Below the pieces are notes generated by a model, which had not been told where the DNA came from, ran no database searches, and saw nothing but the letters and a program-made list of their open reading frames with translations. The translations under genes and the position numbers were made by a program. This document shows, piece after piece, positions 51,799 through 59,182 of a stretch of 64,000 nucleotides of DNA. This stretch comes from Bacillota bacterium (lineage in GTDB: Bacteria; Bacillota; Clostridia; Saccharofermentanales; Saccharofermentanaceae), in assembly GCA_023397475.1 (NCBI GenBank), contig JAEWUD010000027.1, positions 1 to 64,000 of the forward strand, read 5' to 3'. Every line of letters begins with the position of its first letter. Position 1 is the first letter of the stretch.

Positions 51799-52329
51799 TC
51801 ACTTCTTTTTGAATGGTGACGGCCCGTTGGGATCATATGCCGGAAGCTCATCCGGAACCTCCACGGTCGGATAATCGATCCTTACAAATCCATCATCTAT
51901 CGCATCCGGCTGATAATCTGTAATCCCCAAGCTCTCTAAGAATTCATTCTTGGGTATGGGCTGCTGCCGACATCGTTCATTGATAAGAAAGTTTGTAAGG
52001 GATGCCGCATTGATATAGGTCATGTGATTTACCGTCGATTGATGCTTCTTAAGTCGAAGGATAAATTTTCCGGTCGCAAATGTTAATAAGAAAGGAATCA
52101 TGAGAATAACAGTCACGGATATGATTTGCAGAACGCGAATGATCGTCAAGGCATCTTCCGGGCTTAAGAACCCCGCATAGACAACCAACACAAGAACGAC
52201 TCCCATATTGATTTTCGCGAAAAAGATGCTGTAGTTCATGAAGCTGAAGCTCGCCGAAAAAAGCAAGCCTGCAACCGGCAGCAAGAGCATTATTCGGTTT
52301 CGGAACATTTCGCGCAAATTCTCGATCAT
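51799..52329 (-). CDS. Small membrane protein paired with a YdjG-like zinc-ribbon protein (pair 2)
   Basis: The 176-aa paralogue of the product at 50185-50685 has membrane helices at MLLLPVAGLLFSASFSF, at about 35-50 and 60-85, then STVNHMTYINAASLTNFL and the end LPAYDPNGPSPFKKK. The shared features are the Q-S-T-V-x-H motif right after the last helix and the terminal L-P-x-Y-D-P-x-G-P-x-P-F-K-K. The ATG overlaps the upstream zinc-ribbon stop by the same 4 bases as in pair 1. Confidence 0.82.
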   Translation of the reverse strand: MIENLREMFRNRIMLLLPVAGLLFSASFSFMNYSIFFAKINMGVVLVLVVYAGFLSPEDALTIIRVLQIISVTVILMIPFLLTFATGKFILRLKKHQSTVNHMTYINAASLTNFLINERCRQQPIPKNEFLESLGITDYQPDAIDDGFVRIDYPTVEVPDELPAYDPNGPSPFKKK

Positions 52330-53339
52330 AGAAACATTCCTCCCAGAGCACGTGTCCCGAGAAAGACAACTACAATCATTAGAAACACAAACACCGCCAG
52401 CAGGAACAGACACAACTTCCAACGGCTGATCGGCTGGTCTCCCGCTACCTTACCGGTTTGACCGTTCAGCGCGAAGGAGTACGTTTTACCGCGATACGTG
52501 TAATTCAAAAACCAAACGGGCAGATAGACATACTCGGCCGTCGGCAGATGATACGTACTGTGATCATTGAAGTTGACGCGTCCCTCGCCGCAGAATCCCC
52601 GCACGAAGTCCTTTACGCGGAGATAGCCTCTTCTCAGCAGATTCTCGGCGGGAAGGTCGTAACTCTCCGCGAAAAAACCGGCGAGATACTTCGTGTCGAA
52701 TCGGAATAACTGCTTGAAGTCATACGGTTCGATGCATTCCATCAAATCATCACGTATATGGGAGGACCCGTCGAGAGGAATTTTCTCCCATAACAGTCGA
52801 CCCTTACGCACTCTTTGGATATAGCCGCCGATAACCGATCCGGTATCTTTTTTGCGTGCGACATCAAGATACGAGCAGTCCACATCCACAGGCCAGGTAA
52901 ACAACCAGAAGGGAACGTACATTCCGGTCAATTTCTCAATCTGTTTCTTCGAGGTGAAGCTGTTTGGCAGAAACCAACTCTTGCGACACCACTGCAAAAA
53001 GGCACGCTCCGCCATTTCGCGACCATATTGAAACGGCAGAAGACGCATGGGCTTCACCCCGCTCCCGGTCGTTACGGACATCGACGGCGCTCCGCAAAAG
53101 GCGCAAAAAGTCGCGACGGTGCTCGCATCAGTAATCGACTTGGCTCCGCAATTCGAGCATAGAAAACACGCTGCATCCTCAGCCCACTCTTCGCCCTGGA
53201 CAAATCCGTTCACGGCTTCGTGTGATACAACATCGTCCGGTGATATTCTTGTACCACAGAAGGCACACGCCATCTTCCGTGCATCCGGATCGAAAACAAG
53301 ATTCGCGGCGCAGTTCGGACAGTGATAGGATTTCGCCAT
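52326..53339 (-). CDS. YdjG-like double zinc-ribbon membrane protein (pair 2)
   Basis: The 337-aa paralogue of 50682-51698 starts MAKSYHCPNCAANLVFDPDA and has the same two zinc ribbons, PFWLFTWPVDVDCSYLDV, LWEKIPLDGSSHI, YVYLPVWFLNYTYRGK and a C-terminal membrane segment. Identity between the two copies is high across the soluble part and falls in the membrane tail. This is the first gene of the leftward cluster; the region upstream is repeat-rich and shows no clear promoter. Confidence 0.85.
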   Translation of the reverse strand: MAKSYHCPNCAANLVFDPDARKMACAFCGTRISPDDVVSHEAVNGFVQGEEWAEDAACFLCSNCGAKSITDASTVATFCAFCGAPSMSVTTGSGVKPMRLLPFQYGREMAERAFLQWCRKSWFLPNSFTSKKQIEKLTGMYVPFWLFTWPVDVDCSYLDVARKKDTGSVIGGYIQRVRKGRLLWEKIPLDGSSHIRDDLMECIEPYDFKQLFRFDTKYLAGFFAESYDLPAENLLRRGYLRVKDFVRGFCGEGRVNFNDHSTYHLPTAEYVYLPVWFLNYTYRGKTYSFALNGQTGKVAGDQPISRWKLCLFLLAVFVFLMIVVVFLGTRALGGMFL

Positions 53340-53561
53340 TTATCGATTCCTCCGTCTGGCGCTATTATATCTTATGCAATACCCAAATGCAATTAGTGAT
53401 CTCACCATTTCATCGCGTCCTTGGTCCTCGTGGCTCTACTTCGGGGGGTGTTCTCAAAATGATCGCCTCCCGGCTAAAATCTATGTATCGGCTAATTCGC
53501 ATCTTCACGTGCGAAACGCACTTTCAAAGAAGCACGCACGCGGACTGCTGAGATTCACCTG

Positions 53562-53660
53562 CATTGACGCACCTATTAAACTCCCGTTGTGCACGGTTGA
53601 GTAGGATCGGCATCTTCCCGGCGCGCGTTGAAACTCACTGATGCACCGACGAGACGGGGC
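53562..53660. repeat. Decayed hairpin-repeat units
   Basis: CATTGACGCACCTATTAAAC at 53562 and CACTGATGCACCGACGAGAC at 53636 resemble the unit start CATTGATGCACATACGAAAC of the elements at 33.7 and 63.3 kb. They are 74 bases apart, close to the 77-78 bp of the better-preserved units. Confidence 0.5.
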
Positions 53661-53805
53661 GCTGAGTATGGTAACTTCTGGCAAGGCCGTCGAGGGAAGG
53701 GTTGCGGGTGATCGCGCTCCTTGATTTGCTTTCTTCTGCGTCCGTCCAATTCTACGGTAGATCGCATCCATTCGCAGACAGCGTTCACCGGTTCGATCCA
53801 TGAAT
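53655..53805. repeat. tRNA-like repeat block, copy 1
   Basis: This block shares with 54415-54580 the segments GCTGAGTAnGGTAACTTnT, GAGGGTT, TTCTTCT, TACGGTAGAnCGCATCCATT and CAGACAGCGTTCACCGGTTCG. The GGTAGA...GCATCCAT and TCACCGGTTCG parts equal the D-arm/anticodon 5' and T-arm sequences of the tRNA-Thr gene. Confidence 0.7.
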
Positions 53806-53821
53806 AAAGAGTCACAATTAG

Positions 53822-53927
53822 AAGAGTCTGTAGCAATGTGAACGTAAATGTTCAGGATGCAGCAGTCTGATTTCTTGCAAGAAGCTGAAATGAGCGCCAC
53901 TTGCTGGGCTTATGGGCGAAAAGATCC
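53822..53927. repeat. Composite hairpin-plus-tail repeat, decayed copy 3
   Basis: Aligns with 50066-50166 throughout (AAGAGTCTGTAGCA, GTTCAGGATGCAGCAGTCT, GAAATGAGCGCCAC, TTATGGGCGAAAAGATCC), but substitutions break the outer stem, so it should no longer act as a terminator. It does not follow a gene. Confidence 0.7.
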
Positions 53928-53983
53928 ACTTCCCTTAATCTCGCCTATTATCGTGTTCGATGGAGTCTATTCATTATTGTTTG

Positions 53984-54190
53984 TCAATGATAACCACCAA
54001 AATTCGATGGAACTCGCAAATTTATACTTCCTCATTGAGCAATAACCACTTTATTTATCAATGATAACCACCAAAATCGAAGGGCAGGCGGATTTTTATA
54101 CTTCCTCAATGAGAAAAAATGTGATTTATTATCAATGATAACCACCAAATTGTAGTGTAGGCGTATTTTTCTACTACTTCGAGGTGTCGG
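53984..54190. repeat. Three-unit 74-bp tandem array
   Basis: TCAATGATAACCACCAAA occurs at 53984, 54058 and 54132, exactly 74 bases apart. Units 1 and 2 also share a TTTATACTTCCTCAnTGAG block; unit 3 is truncated. In unit 3 the repeat start extends to TTATCA-A-TGATAA, a near-perfect palindrome, and the other units come close. 74 bp is about seven helical turns, so the palindromes would face the same side of the DNA. Confidence 0.8.
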
Positions 54191-54298
54191 AGACGAGCAT
54201 TACCCATTACATTGGAGCGACGCGTCGCGTCGCGACTTATAATCCGCGTCGGCTCCGCCGGCGCTCCTTCACTTTTTGCAACGGCCCCTTTCTTATTG

Positions 54299-54340
54299 TG
54301 GAGCCTTTAACCGGAATCGAACCATGACCTCATCCTTACC
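54299..54340 (-). pseudogene. Fragment of tRNA-Thr (3' half)
   Basis: On the minus strand this copies the 3' end of the intact tRNA-Thr gene, from the CCA back through T-arm and variable region to the anticodon 3' stem, with a GGT-to-A change in the T-stem. Homology stops near the anticodon. The flank TCTTATTG matches the intact gene's flank as well, so the terminator edge was copied with it. Confidence 0.8.
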
Positions 54341-54414
54341 GCGGTCTCGGATTTTCCTCTCGTTTTGCGTCCTCGGATCTTCGATCCTGCGGAAAAAACG
54401 CTCGCTCAAACCCT

Positions 54415-54580
54415 CTCCCGCTGAGTACGGTAACTTTTTGTATGGCGATTCGCGGGAGGGTTTTCACGATCTTATCATTTTCAGGCGATTACTGAGTAGG
54501 GAGTCCATAATTCTTCTATAGCTCGTACCTACGGTAGAGCGCATCCATTCACAGACAGCGTTCACCGGTTCGCATCTGTT
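54415..54580. repeat. tRNA-like repeat block, copy 2
   Basis: Second copy of the block at 53655-53805. On the plus strand it includes CTATAGCTC...GGTAGAGCGCATCCATT, matching the 5' half of tRNA-Thr, and TCACCGGTTCG from the T-arm, with the anticodon region replaced. The orientation is opposite to the intact tRNA-Thr gene 60 bases away. Confidence 0.7.
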
Positions 54581-54587
54581 CGAAATC

Positions 54588-54633
54588 CCACAATAAGAAA
54601 GGCTCCCCGTTTGGAGAGCCTTTCTTATTGTGG
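54588..54633 (-). terminator. Terminator of the tRNA-Gly/tRNA-Thr operon
   Basis: CCACAATAAGAAAGGCTC and GAGCCTTTCTTATTGTGG are perfect 18-bp complements around a short loop. Read on the minus strand it follows directly on the tRNA-Thr CCA end and gives GGCTCTCC-AAAC-GGGGAGCC-TTTCTTATT. Confidence 0.85.
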
Positions 54634-54706
54634 AGCCTTTAACCGGAATCGAACCGGTGACCTCATCCTTACCATGGATGCGCTCTACCTACTGAGCTAT
54701 AAAGGC
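54631..54706 (-). tRNA. tRNA-Thr (anticodon GGU)
   Basis: A 76-nt cloverleaf on the minus strand: acceptor stem GCCTTTA/TAAAGGC, D-arm AGCTCAGTAGGTAGAGC, anticodon stem CATCC/GGATG with loop ATGGTAA (anticodon GGT), T-arm with GGTTCGATTCC, encoded CCA. It lies 11 bases after tRNA-Gly. Confidence 0.96.
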
Positions 54707-54717
54707 GTGATGGTTTG

Positions 54718-54791
54718 TGGAGCGGATGACGGGAATCGAACCCGCGTGATCAGCTTGGGAAGCTGGAGTTCTGCCATTGAACTACATCCGC
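54718..54791 (-). tRNA. tRNA-Gly (anticodon CCC)
   Basis: A 74-nt cloverleaf on the minus strand: acceptor GCGGATG/CATCCGC, D-arm AGTTCAATGGCAGAAC, anticodon loop TTCCCAA (anticodon CCC), T-arm GCGGGTTCGATTCCCG(T), encoded CCA. The first anticodon-stem pair is a C-A mismatch where T-A is usual in relatives. Confidence 0.94.
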
Positions 54792-54812
54792 GTCTTTTTG
54801 GACGCACGTAGA

Positions 54813-54842
54813 ATTATACTAGCGAAATTCCCTGTTTGTCAA
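54813..54842 (-). promoter_or_regulatory. Promoter of the tRNA-Gly/tRNA-Thr operon
   Basis: On the minus strand TTGACA (54842-54837), 18 bases, TATAAT (54818-54813): both hexamers are perfect. The predicted start is about 15 bases upstream of tRNA-Gly. Confidence 0.85.
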
Positions 54843-54983
54843 TATGAAACAGAGGAGCCTGCGAAGGGTCCTTACTGTAAAAGCCGTGTTGTTAGGTCTG
54901 TTTAATTTATTTTACTTGGGGCTTGCAATCTATAGGCTACAACTGCCACTGTATCCGGGGGCCTTCGGAGGCAAAGCAATCAC

Positions 54984-55655
54984 TCACAGTTCTGCAAACT
55001 GCCCGTCCCGCAGATATAGAATTCGCGAGCAGGATGCTGCGACCATCTCATCGTGTGTTACCATCAAGATTGTATTGCCCCCCTGGTTCAATTTCTTGAA
55101 TAACGAGATAATCTGCTTTCCCGATTCCTCGTCGAGAGCTCCTGTAGGTTCATCGGCCAGAAGGATGTCCGGTTTGCGAATCAGTGCACGAGCAATCGCA
55201 ACGCGTTGTTTCTCTCCGCCGGATAATGTTAGTGGATACGCATTTCGGAGAGAAGCGATACCTGTTTCTTCCATCATGATCTCAACGCGTTCTCGTTTCT
55301 CCCTACCGGACAAGCGATCTGTCCACAGCGGCATGGCTATGTTTTCGAAAACCGATAAATCATCAAGCAGCGCGAAATGTTGAACAACTACGCCTATGTG
55401 TTTTTTTCGAAAGGCTGCCGCATCATTCTGGTTTCGCAAGCGGATCTCTTTTTCGCGAAAAGTATAACTTCCGCTGTCTGGGTAGTCGATTCCTCCGATG
55501 ATATTCAGAAGCGTCGTCTTGCCTGATCCGCTTCTGCCGCGAATGGCTACCATCTCGCTCTCGTCGATCCTTAGGTCGAGGTTTGTCAGAATGTTTCTAT
55601 GCTCATTGCCTTGCTGAAACTTCTTGCAAATGCCCTTCAATTCGATGATATTCAT
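54984..55655 (-). CDS. ABC transporter ATP-binding protein (MacB/LolD type)
   Basis: The 223-aa ATPase has Walker A GRSGSGKTTLLNIIGG, Q-loop VVVQHFALLDDLSV, signature LSGGEKQRVAIARALI and Walker B ILLADEPTGALD. It begins MNIIELKGICKKFQQG with GGAGG upstream. The start overlaps the permease stop by 4 bases (ATGA). This class energises FtsX-type permeases that move peptides or act on cell-envelope substrates rather than importing nutrients. The gene and its two upstream partners are visibly more AT-rich than most of the window. Confidence 0.93.
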   Translation of the reverse strand: MNIIELKGICKKFQQGNEHRNILTNLDLRIDESEMVAIRGRSGSGKTTLLNIIGGIDYPDSGSYTFREKEIRLRNQNDAAAFRKKHIGVVVQHFALLDDLSVFENIAMPLWTDRLSGREKRERVEIMMEETGIASLRNAYPLTLSGGEKQRVAIARALIRKPDILLADEPTGALDEESGKQIISLFKKLNQGGNTILMVTHDEMVAASCSRILYLRDGQFAEL

Positions 55656-56923
55656 TCTGATTTCCTCCGTAACAACTGATCGATGTTTATCTTGGTGATA
55701 AGTCTGTATGCGGGAAAAGAAGACAAGAACAGAACGGGGAAACTTATCAGGAACAGTTGCCAGAACGGAATCACCAGCATCCGGAACCGCAAATAGGAGA
55801 TCCAAATCGTCGGCACACAAGATAGAGCTGCCATAAGAAGAGTCTCAAAAACGACAACGAAGATAAGCCATCTTGGATCGACGCCGCACAACACATAGGT
55901 TGCATATATCGAGAGGTCCTTCTCAACTCGTCTTCGTATAACCATACTAATCGTCAGTATGGAAAGAAGTCCAATCGCTATGGCAAGCAGACCCAGCAAA
56001 AACACATTGCGCGTGGAAATGTTTGACACAGACTGCATCTGAGTTCCCGTATACTGATCCGCCCGCAAAGGCGGGAATCCTAACATATTGGTAATTCGAT
56101 TTAGATCGTCCTGAACCGATATTGATGCGTCTTGAAGTTCGATCGTTCCACCTTCAAGATATGATGTGTTGATATCGAACCAGTTCTCAAAAGGCATTTC
56201 GCCATCGGAGGAATTCACAAGATATGGAAAAATGATATACCGGTCTATGGAACCCAAAGGACGATCCGGTTCCTTCATATCAGCAAAAAGCGTACCCTCT
56301 TCAAGAAATCCAATGACAAGTAACGTATCCTGCTGCGAGAAATGATATACAGGAATGCGATCGCCAACATTGAAGTGCTCCCGATACTCGGCTCCTAAAA
56401 GTACGGGATAATCCATCCCCGTCGTATAGGTGAAGTCGGAATTCGTAAACATCCGACCTTCTGAAATCTTCATGTCGTAACAAGCAAAAACATCCGACGA
56501 GAAAATATACGATTTAAGAACCTGTAACCCTTCATTGTAAGGGATGTTCCCCTCTTCATATCCTGCTTCAAAAATCTCTGGAAGCATTTTCCCTTCATCT
56601 TGCGTGTAGGGTATGGCAACGGAATCCACCATATGAGTATAAATAGATAATCCTTCATTCTTTCTGATCTCCCGGACGACTTTGGCTGCATCTTCGTCAC
56701 TGTAGTTCTCACTATCTGCCATAGATGGATCGGAAAAAGAGAGTATATATCTGATCTCATCACCGATATTTCCGTAATAATGACGAGCCCGTGCATCGGA
56801 CTGAATCGCATTAAACAGGAGGGCAAATGTTACAAAAACGAAGAGGGATAACTCTAAAAAGATGAGAAGTTGAAGTTTCCAATGGATCACCGTCCTCGCT
56901 AATTCCTGAAAAAAGATTTGCAT
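55652..56923 (-). CDS. FtsX/MacB-type ABC transporter permease
   Basis: The 423-aa protein has an N-terminal transmembrane helix (LLIFLELSLFVFVTFALLF), a large extracellular domain to about residue 300, and three C-terminal helices (VFLLGLLAIAIGLLSIL, a helix near 350-370, and WQLFLISFPVLFLSSFPAYR). This is the MacB/FtsX topology. It starts one base after the preceding permease gene and overlaps the ATPase gene. The substrate is unknown; antimicrobial-peptide export or immunity is a common role for such cassettes. Confidence 0.88.
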   Translation of the reverse strand: MQIFFQELARTVIHWKLQLLIFLELSLFVFVTFALLFNAIQSDARARHYYGNIGDEIRYILSFSDPSMADSENYSDEDAAKVVREIRKNEGLSIYTHMVDSVAIPYTQDEGKMLPEIFEAGYEEGNIPYNEGLQVLKSYIFSSDVFACYDMKISEGRMFTNSDFTYTTGMDYPVLLGAEYREHFNVGDRIPVYHFSQQDTLLVIGFLEEGTLFADMKEPDRPLGSIDRYIIFPYLVNSSDGEMPFENWFDINTSYLEGGTIELQDASISVQDDLNRITNMLGFPPLRADQYTGTQMQSVSNISTRNVFLLGLLAIAIGLLSILTISMVIRRRVEKDLSIYATYVLCGVDPRWLIFVVVFETLLMAALSCVPTIWISYLRFRMLVIPFWQLFLISFPVLFLSSFPAYRLITKINIDQLLRRKSE

Positions 56924-56924
56924 A

Positions 56925-57887
56925 TCATTCCCTCAACGACTGTGCTACTTCTATTTTTGTCATATATAACAGAATGGGTGCCAGCCAGAGACACAATGCT
57001 GTCAAAGCTACGGCAGAATATAGGCTCGCTTCTCTTACGAGGTATAACGACGGAAGAGCGAAGATATGGAGAGAGTCTATAAACAGAAAGATGAACCACG
57101 CACTGACAATTCCCACAATCCCGCTGGGTGCGCACTGCAAAAAGACTCGAAGACTCGTCGTCCAATAGCCTTCACCCCCAAGAAGAGAGACTGCTATAAA
57201 TTTTCGCCGGGACAGAAGAAAGAATACAAAAACAGACAGATAGGCGCCGATTAAGAAGATCGCAATGACTCCTTGAAGCAGATCAGAAAGAAAAAGTCCC
57301 CCCGCGACAATATCTGTCGGTGTTTCCGGAAGAAGGATCTCTTGAACTTCCGTAATCCCATATGTCTTAGCGTTACAAAGAAATTCTTCATAATACACAT
57401 GAGCATCTTGTGTTTGACTGTCCAAATAGAATCTGCCGGACATCTCTTTCCCGACCGGGATCGATCCAATGTTCACATATATAAGATCATCTATTGTTGT
57501 TACAGAATCCATCGCCATGACGCCAATCACAGCATATTCTATTCCTTCGATCTCTATGAACCGGCGAGAGTCTCCCGGACGTGTTATTGTCTCCTGAAGA
57601 TGATTTCGACCGATTACGGCCATCGGTTCCGTTGCGAGACAATCTGCTACGGAGAAAAAATCCCCGCTAAGAAGAGGTGGAATATTGTTATTTCCCTGAT
57701 AGAAAATCGCCCGGACCGCGCCTTCCTGGTATGCAAATATATAACCTCGTATGGGCGTCGTATGAAGCAGTGTCGAGAAGATAGAGCTCGATCCGATCGA
57801 ATCAGACTCGCTTCCCGTTGTATGAGAAGTGTTATTATCCTCCGCGAGATCTGACGATATTGCGGAGTTGGAGTCATTCAATTCCAT
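56925..57887 (-). pseudogene. FtsX-type permease, C-terminal part of a frameshifted gene
   Basis: This 320-aa frame encodes the extracellular domain (PIRGYIFAYQEGAVRAIFYQ, GRNHLQETITRPGDSRRF) and the three C-terminal helices of a second FtsX permease, but no N-terminal helix. The missing helix is encoded by the frame just upstream. One extra T in a T7 run at about 57889-57895 would join the two into one protein of about 376 aa. An ATG at 57887 could also start it separately. It may be a true mutation, a phase-variable tract or a sequencing error. Confidence 0.7.
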
Positions 57888-58048
57888 ACGAAAAAAACTG
57901 CATGAGAAGAGATAAATCCTCGATCAATCCATTGATTGTAACTATATTCACTCATTACAGCCGAATAGAATGTCAGAAAAAATGAAATGCAAAAAAACAA
58001 AAGGAAACTGCCGAGTCGGTTGGTGTAAAATATTCTCTTTTCTCTCAT
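57878..58048 (-). pseudogene. FtsX-type permease, N-terminal part of a frameshifted gene
   Basis: The 56-aa frame MREKRIFYTNRLGSFLLFFCISFFLTF...SHAVFFVWN encodes the N-terminal membrane helix and start of the extracellular domain expected of the adjacent permease. It ends at a TGA ten bases inside the next frame, right after a T7 homopolymer. GGGTGAG lies upstream of the ATG. Confidence 0.7.
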
Positions 58049-58133
58049 GTGTTTCTCACCCCGGAATTTCTCCTTATCATCCAAAGTATACCATGAGTAT
58101 ATGGCATTTATATCTCCACATCGGTTCCAACGT

Positions 58134-58174
58134 AAAAACACCATCCGGATTCTCACATATCCAGATGGTGTTTT
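58134..58174 (-). terminator. Terminator after the AraC/GyrI-like gene
   Basis: AAAACACCATC and GATGGTGTTTT are perfect 11-bp complements around an 18-base loop. On the minus strand the stem ends in TTTTT, 31 bases after the regulator's stop codon. Confidence 0.85.
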
Positions 58175-58204
58175 CGAGCTTAGTGCGTCACATCCATGGC
58201 TCTC

Positions 58205-59110
58205 TTACGCATTAATCGCCTTCACCGGACGAGCCTCGATGTATCCGCGATAACCCAGCGGGGACAGCTGGATCCGCGGTGCGGCCTCGTCGTCCCACGC
58301 GTAACCGTAGAGGGCCGGATCGAAGTCCTTCATCAGCTCCCAGATGTCGTTGATCGCGGATTCGAATTTCTCGTCCTCGAACGGAGGCCCCTGAAAGACC
58401 ATCAGCTTGCAGGGTTCGGCGATGATCATCTCATAGCCTTCCGGAATCGGCTTGTCGTAGTCGAGCGGAAGCTCAACGCCCTGAACATAGGAGGAGGTTC
58501 CGGCGGGGATCATTGAGGCTGGCAGCCACATGCCGACCGGCTCATAGATCGCTTCTTTGACGCTCGAGAGGACGCCCCAGACGTCGCATCCGACTTCATC
58601 GCAAAATGCGAAGTACTCGGTTGCTTTGATTCCGCGGCGAAGAAGGATTTTGCGGTGGGGTCTCTCGATTACTTGGATAAATACGGTGTTCATTTTGTTC
58701 ATTGGTCTTCTCTCCTTTTCGGGGGCCGGTGTCCGCAGGATGCGGTTGGGCAGGAAGAACGTGACCGCGGGTGTCTCCCGTCGATATCGGCGCGGCGCCA
58801 TGCCGAACTTCCGGGTGAATGCCTTGGTGAAACCTTCGTGTGAGTCGAAAACATAGTCAAACGCGACGTCGATAATCCGATTCTCCGGATTCCACAAGGC
58901 TTTGGCGGCCGATGTCAGCCGGCATTCGCGGATGTAGTCGAAGGGCGTTTTCCCGGTAAGACTCTTGAAGATCCGTTCCGCGTGCCACGGCGAATATCTC
59001 GCCGCACCGGCAAGCTGGTGTAACGTGATCGGTTCGGTCAGATGCTTTTCGATGTAGTCCTGCATCCGGAAAACCGCGTCGATGGATTCATCGTTTTGCA
59101 TCTGTCTCAC
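58205..59110 (-). CDS. AraC-family regulator with GyrI-like effector domain
   Basis: The 301-aa protein has an N-terminal AraC DNA-binding domain (two helix-turn-helix motifs; ITLHQLAGAARYSPWHAERIF and VFDSHEGFTKAFTRKFGMAP, residues 15-110), a short linker and a C-terminal GyrI-like domain from about 140 (FIQVIERPHRKILLRRG). This Rob/SbmC-like design binds small hydrophobic or toxic molecules and commonly regulates multidrug defence. It is the last gene of a leftward group with acetyltransferase, methyltransferase and threonine aldolase. Confidence 0.92.
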   Translation of the reverse strand: MRQMQNDESIDAVFRMQDYIEKHLTEPITLHQLAGAARYSPWHAERIFKSLTGKTPFDYIRECRLTSAAKALWNPENRIIDVAFDYVFDSHEGFTKAFTRKFGMAPRRYRRETPAVTFFLPNRILRTPAPEKERRPMNKMNTVFIQVIERPHRKILLRRGIKATEYFAFCDEVGCDVWGVLSSVKEAIYEPVGMWLPASMIPAGTSSYVQGVELPLDYDKPIPEGYEMIIAEPCKLMVFQGPPFEDEKFESAINDIWELMKDFDPALYGYAWDDEAAPRIQLSPLGYRGYIEARPVKAINA

Positions 59111-59182
59111 CTCCCGATCTCATCCTACGCCGGAGCGGGAAAATAAACTTGACCGGAATTGCTCGCTTCGACGACAGCGCGG

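Larger units (their letters stand above)
53340..54587. other. Gene-free, repeat-rich region next to the tRNA genes
   Basis: About 1.25 kb without a supportable gene. It contains a decayed pair of 74-bp-spaced units (53562 and 53636), a decayed composite repeat (53822-53927), a three-unit 74-bp array (53984-54190), two copies of a roughly 150-bp block with tRNA-like sequence (53655-53805 and 54415-54580), and a tRNA-Thr 3' fragment (54299-54340). Confidence 0.8.

Noticed and set aside
53984..54190. Possible CRISPR array
   Set aside because: Three repeats of about 18-20 bp with 54-56 bp between them, but the spacers are partly similar to each other, the period is exact, and no cas gene is present. 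A tandem repeat explains it better.
54844..55383. Rightward frame overlapping the ABC ATPase gene
   Set aside because: Antisense to the Walker and signature motifs of the ATPase; the first residues come from the tRNA promoter region.
58130..58180. Terminator of the ABC cassette on the plus strand
   Set aside because: No plus-strand gene ends here. The T-run and position fit the leftward AraC/GyrI-like gene instead.
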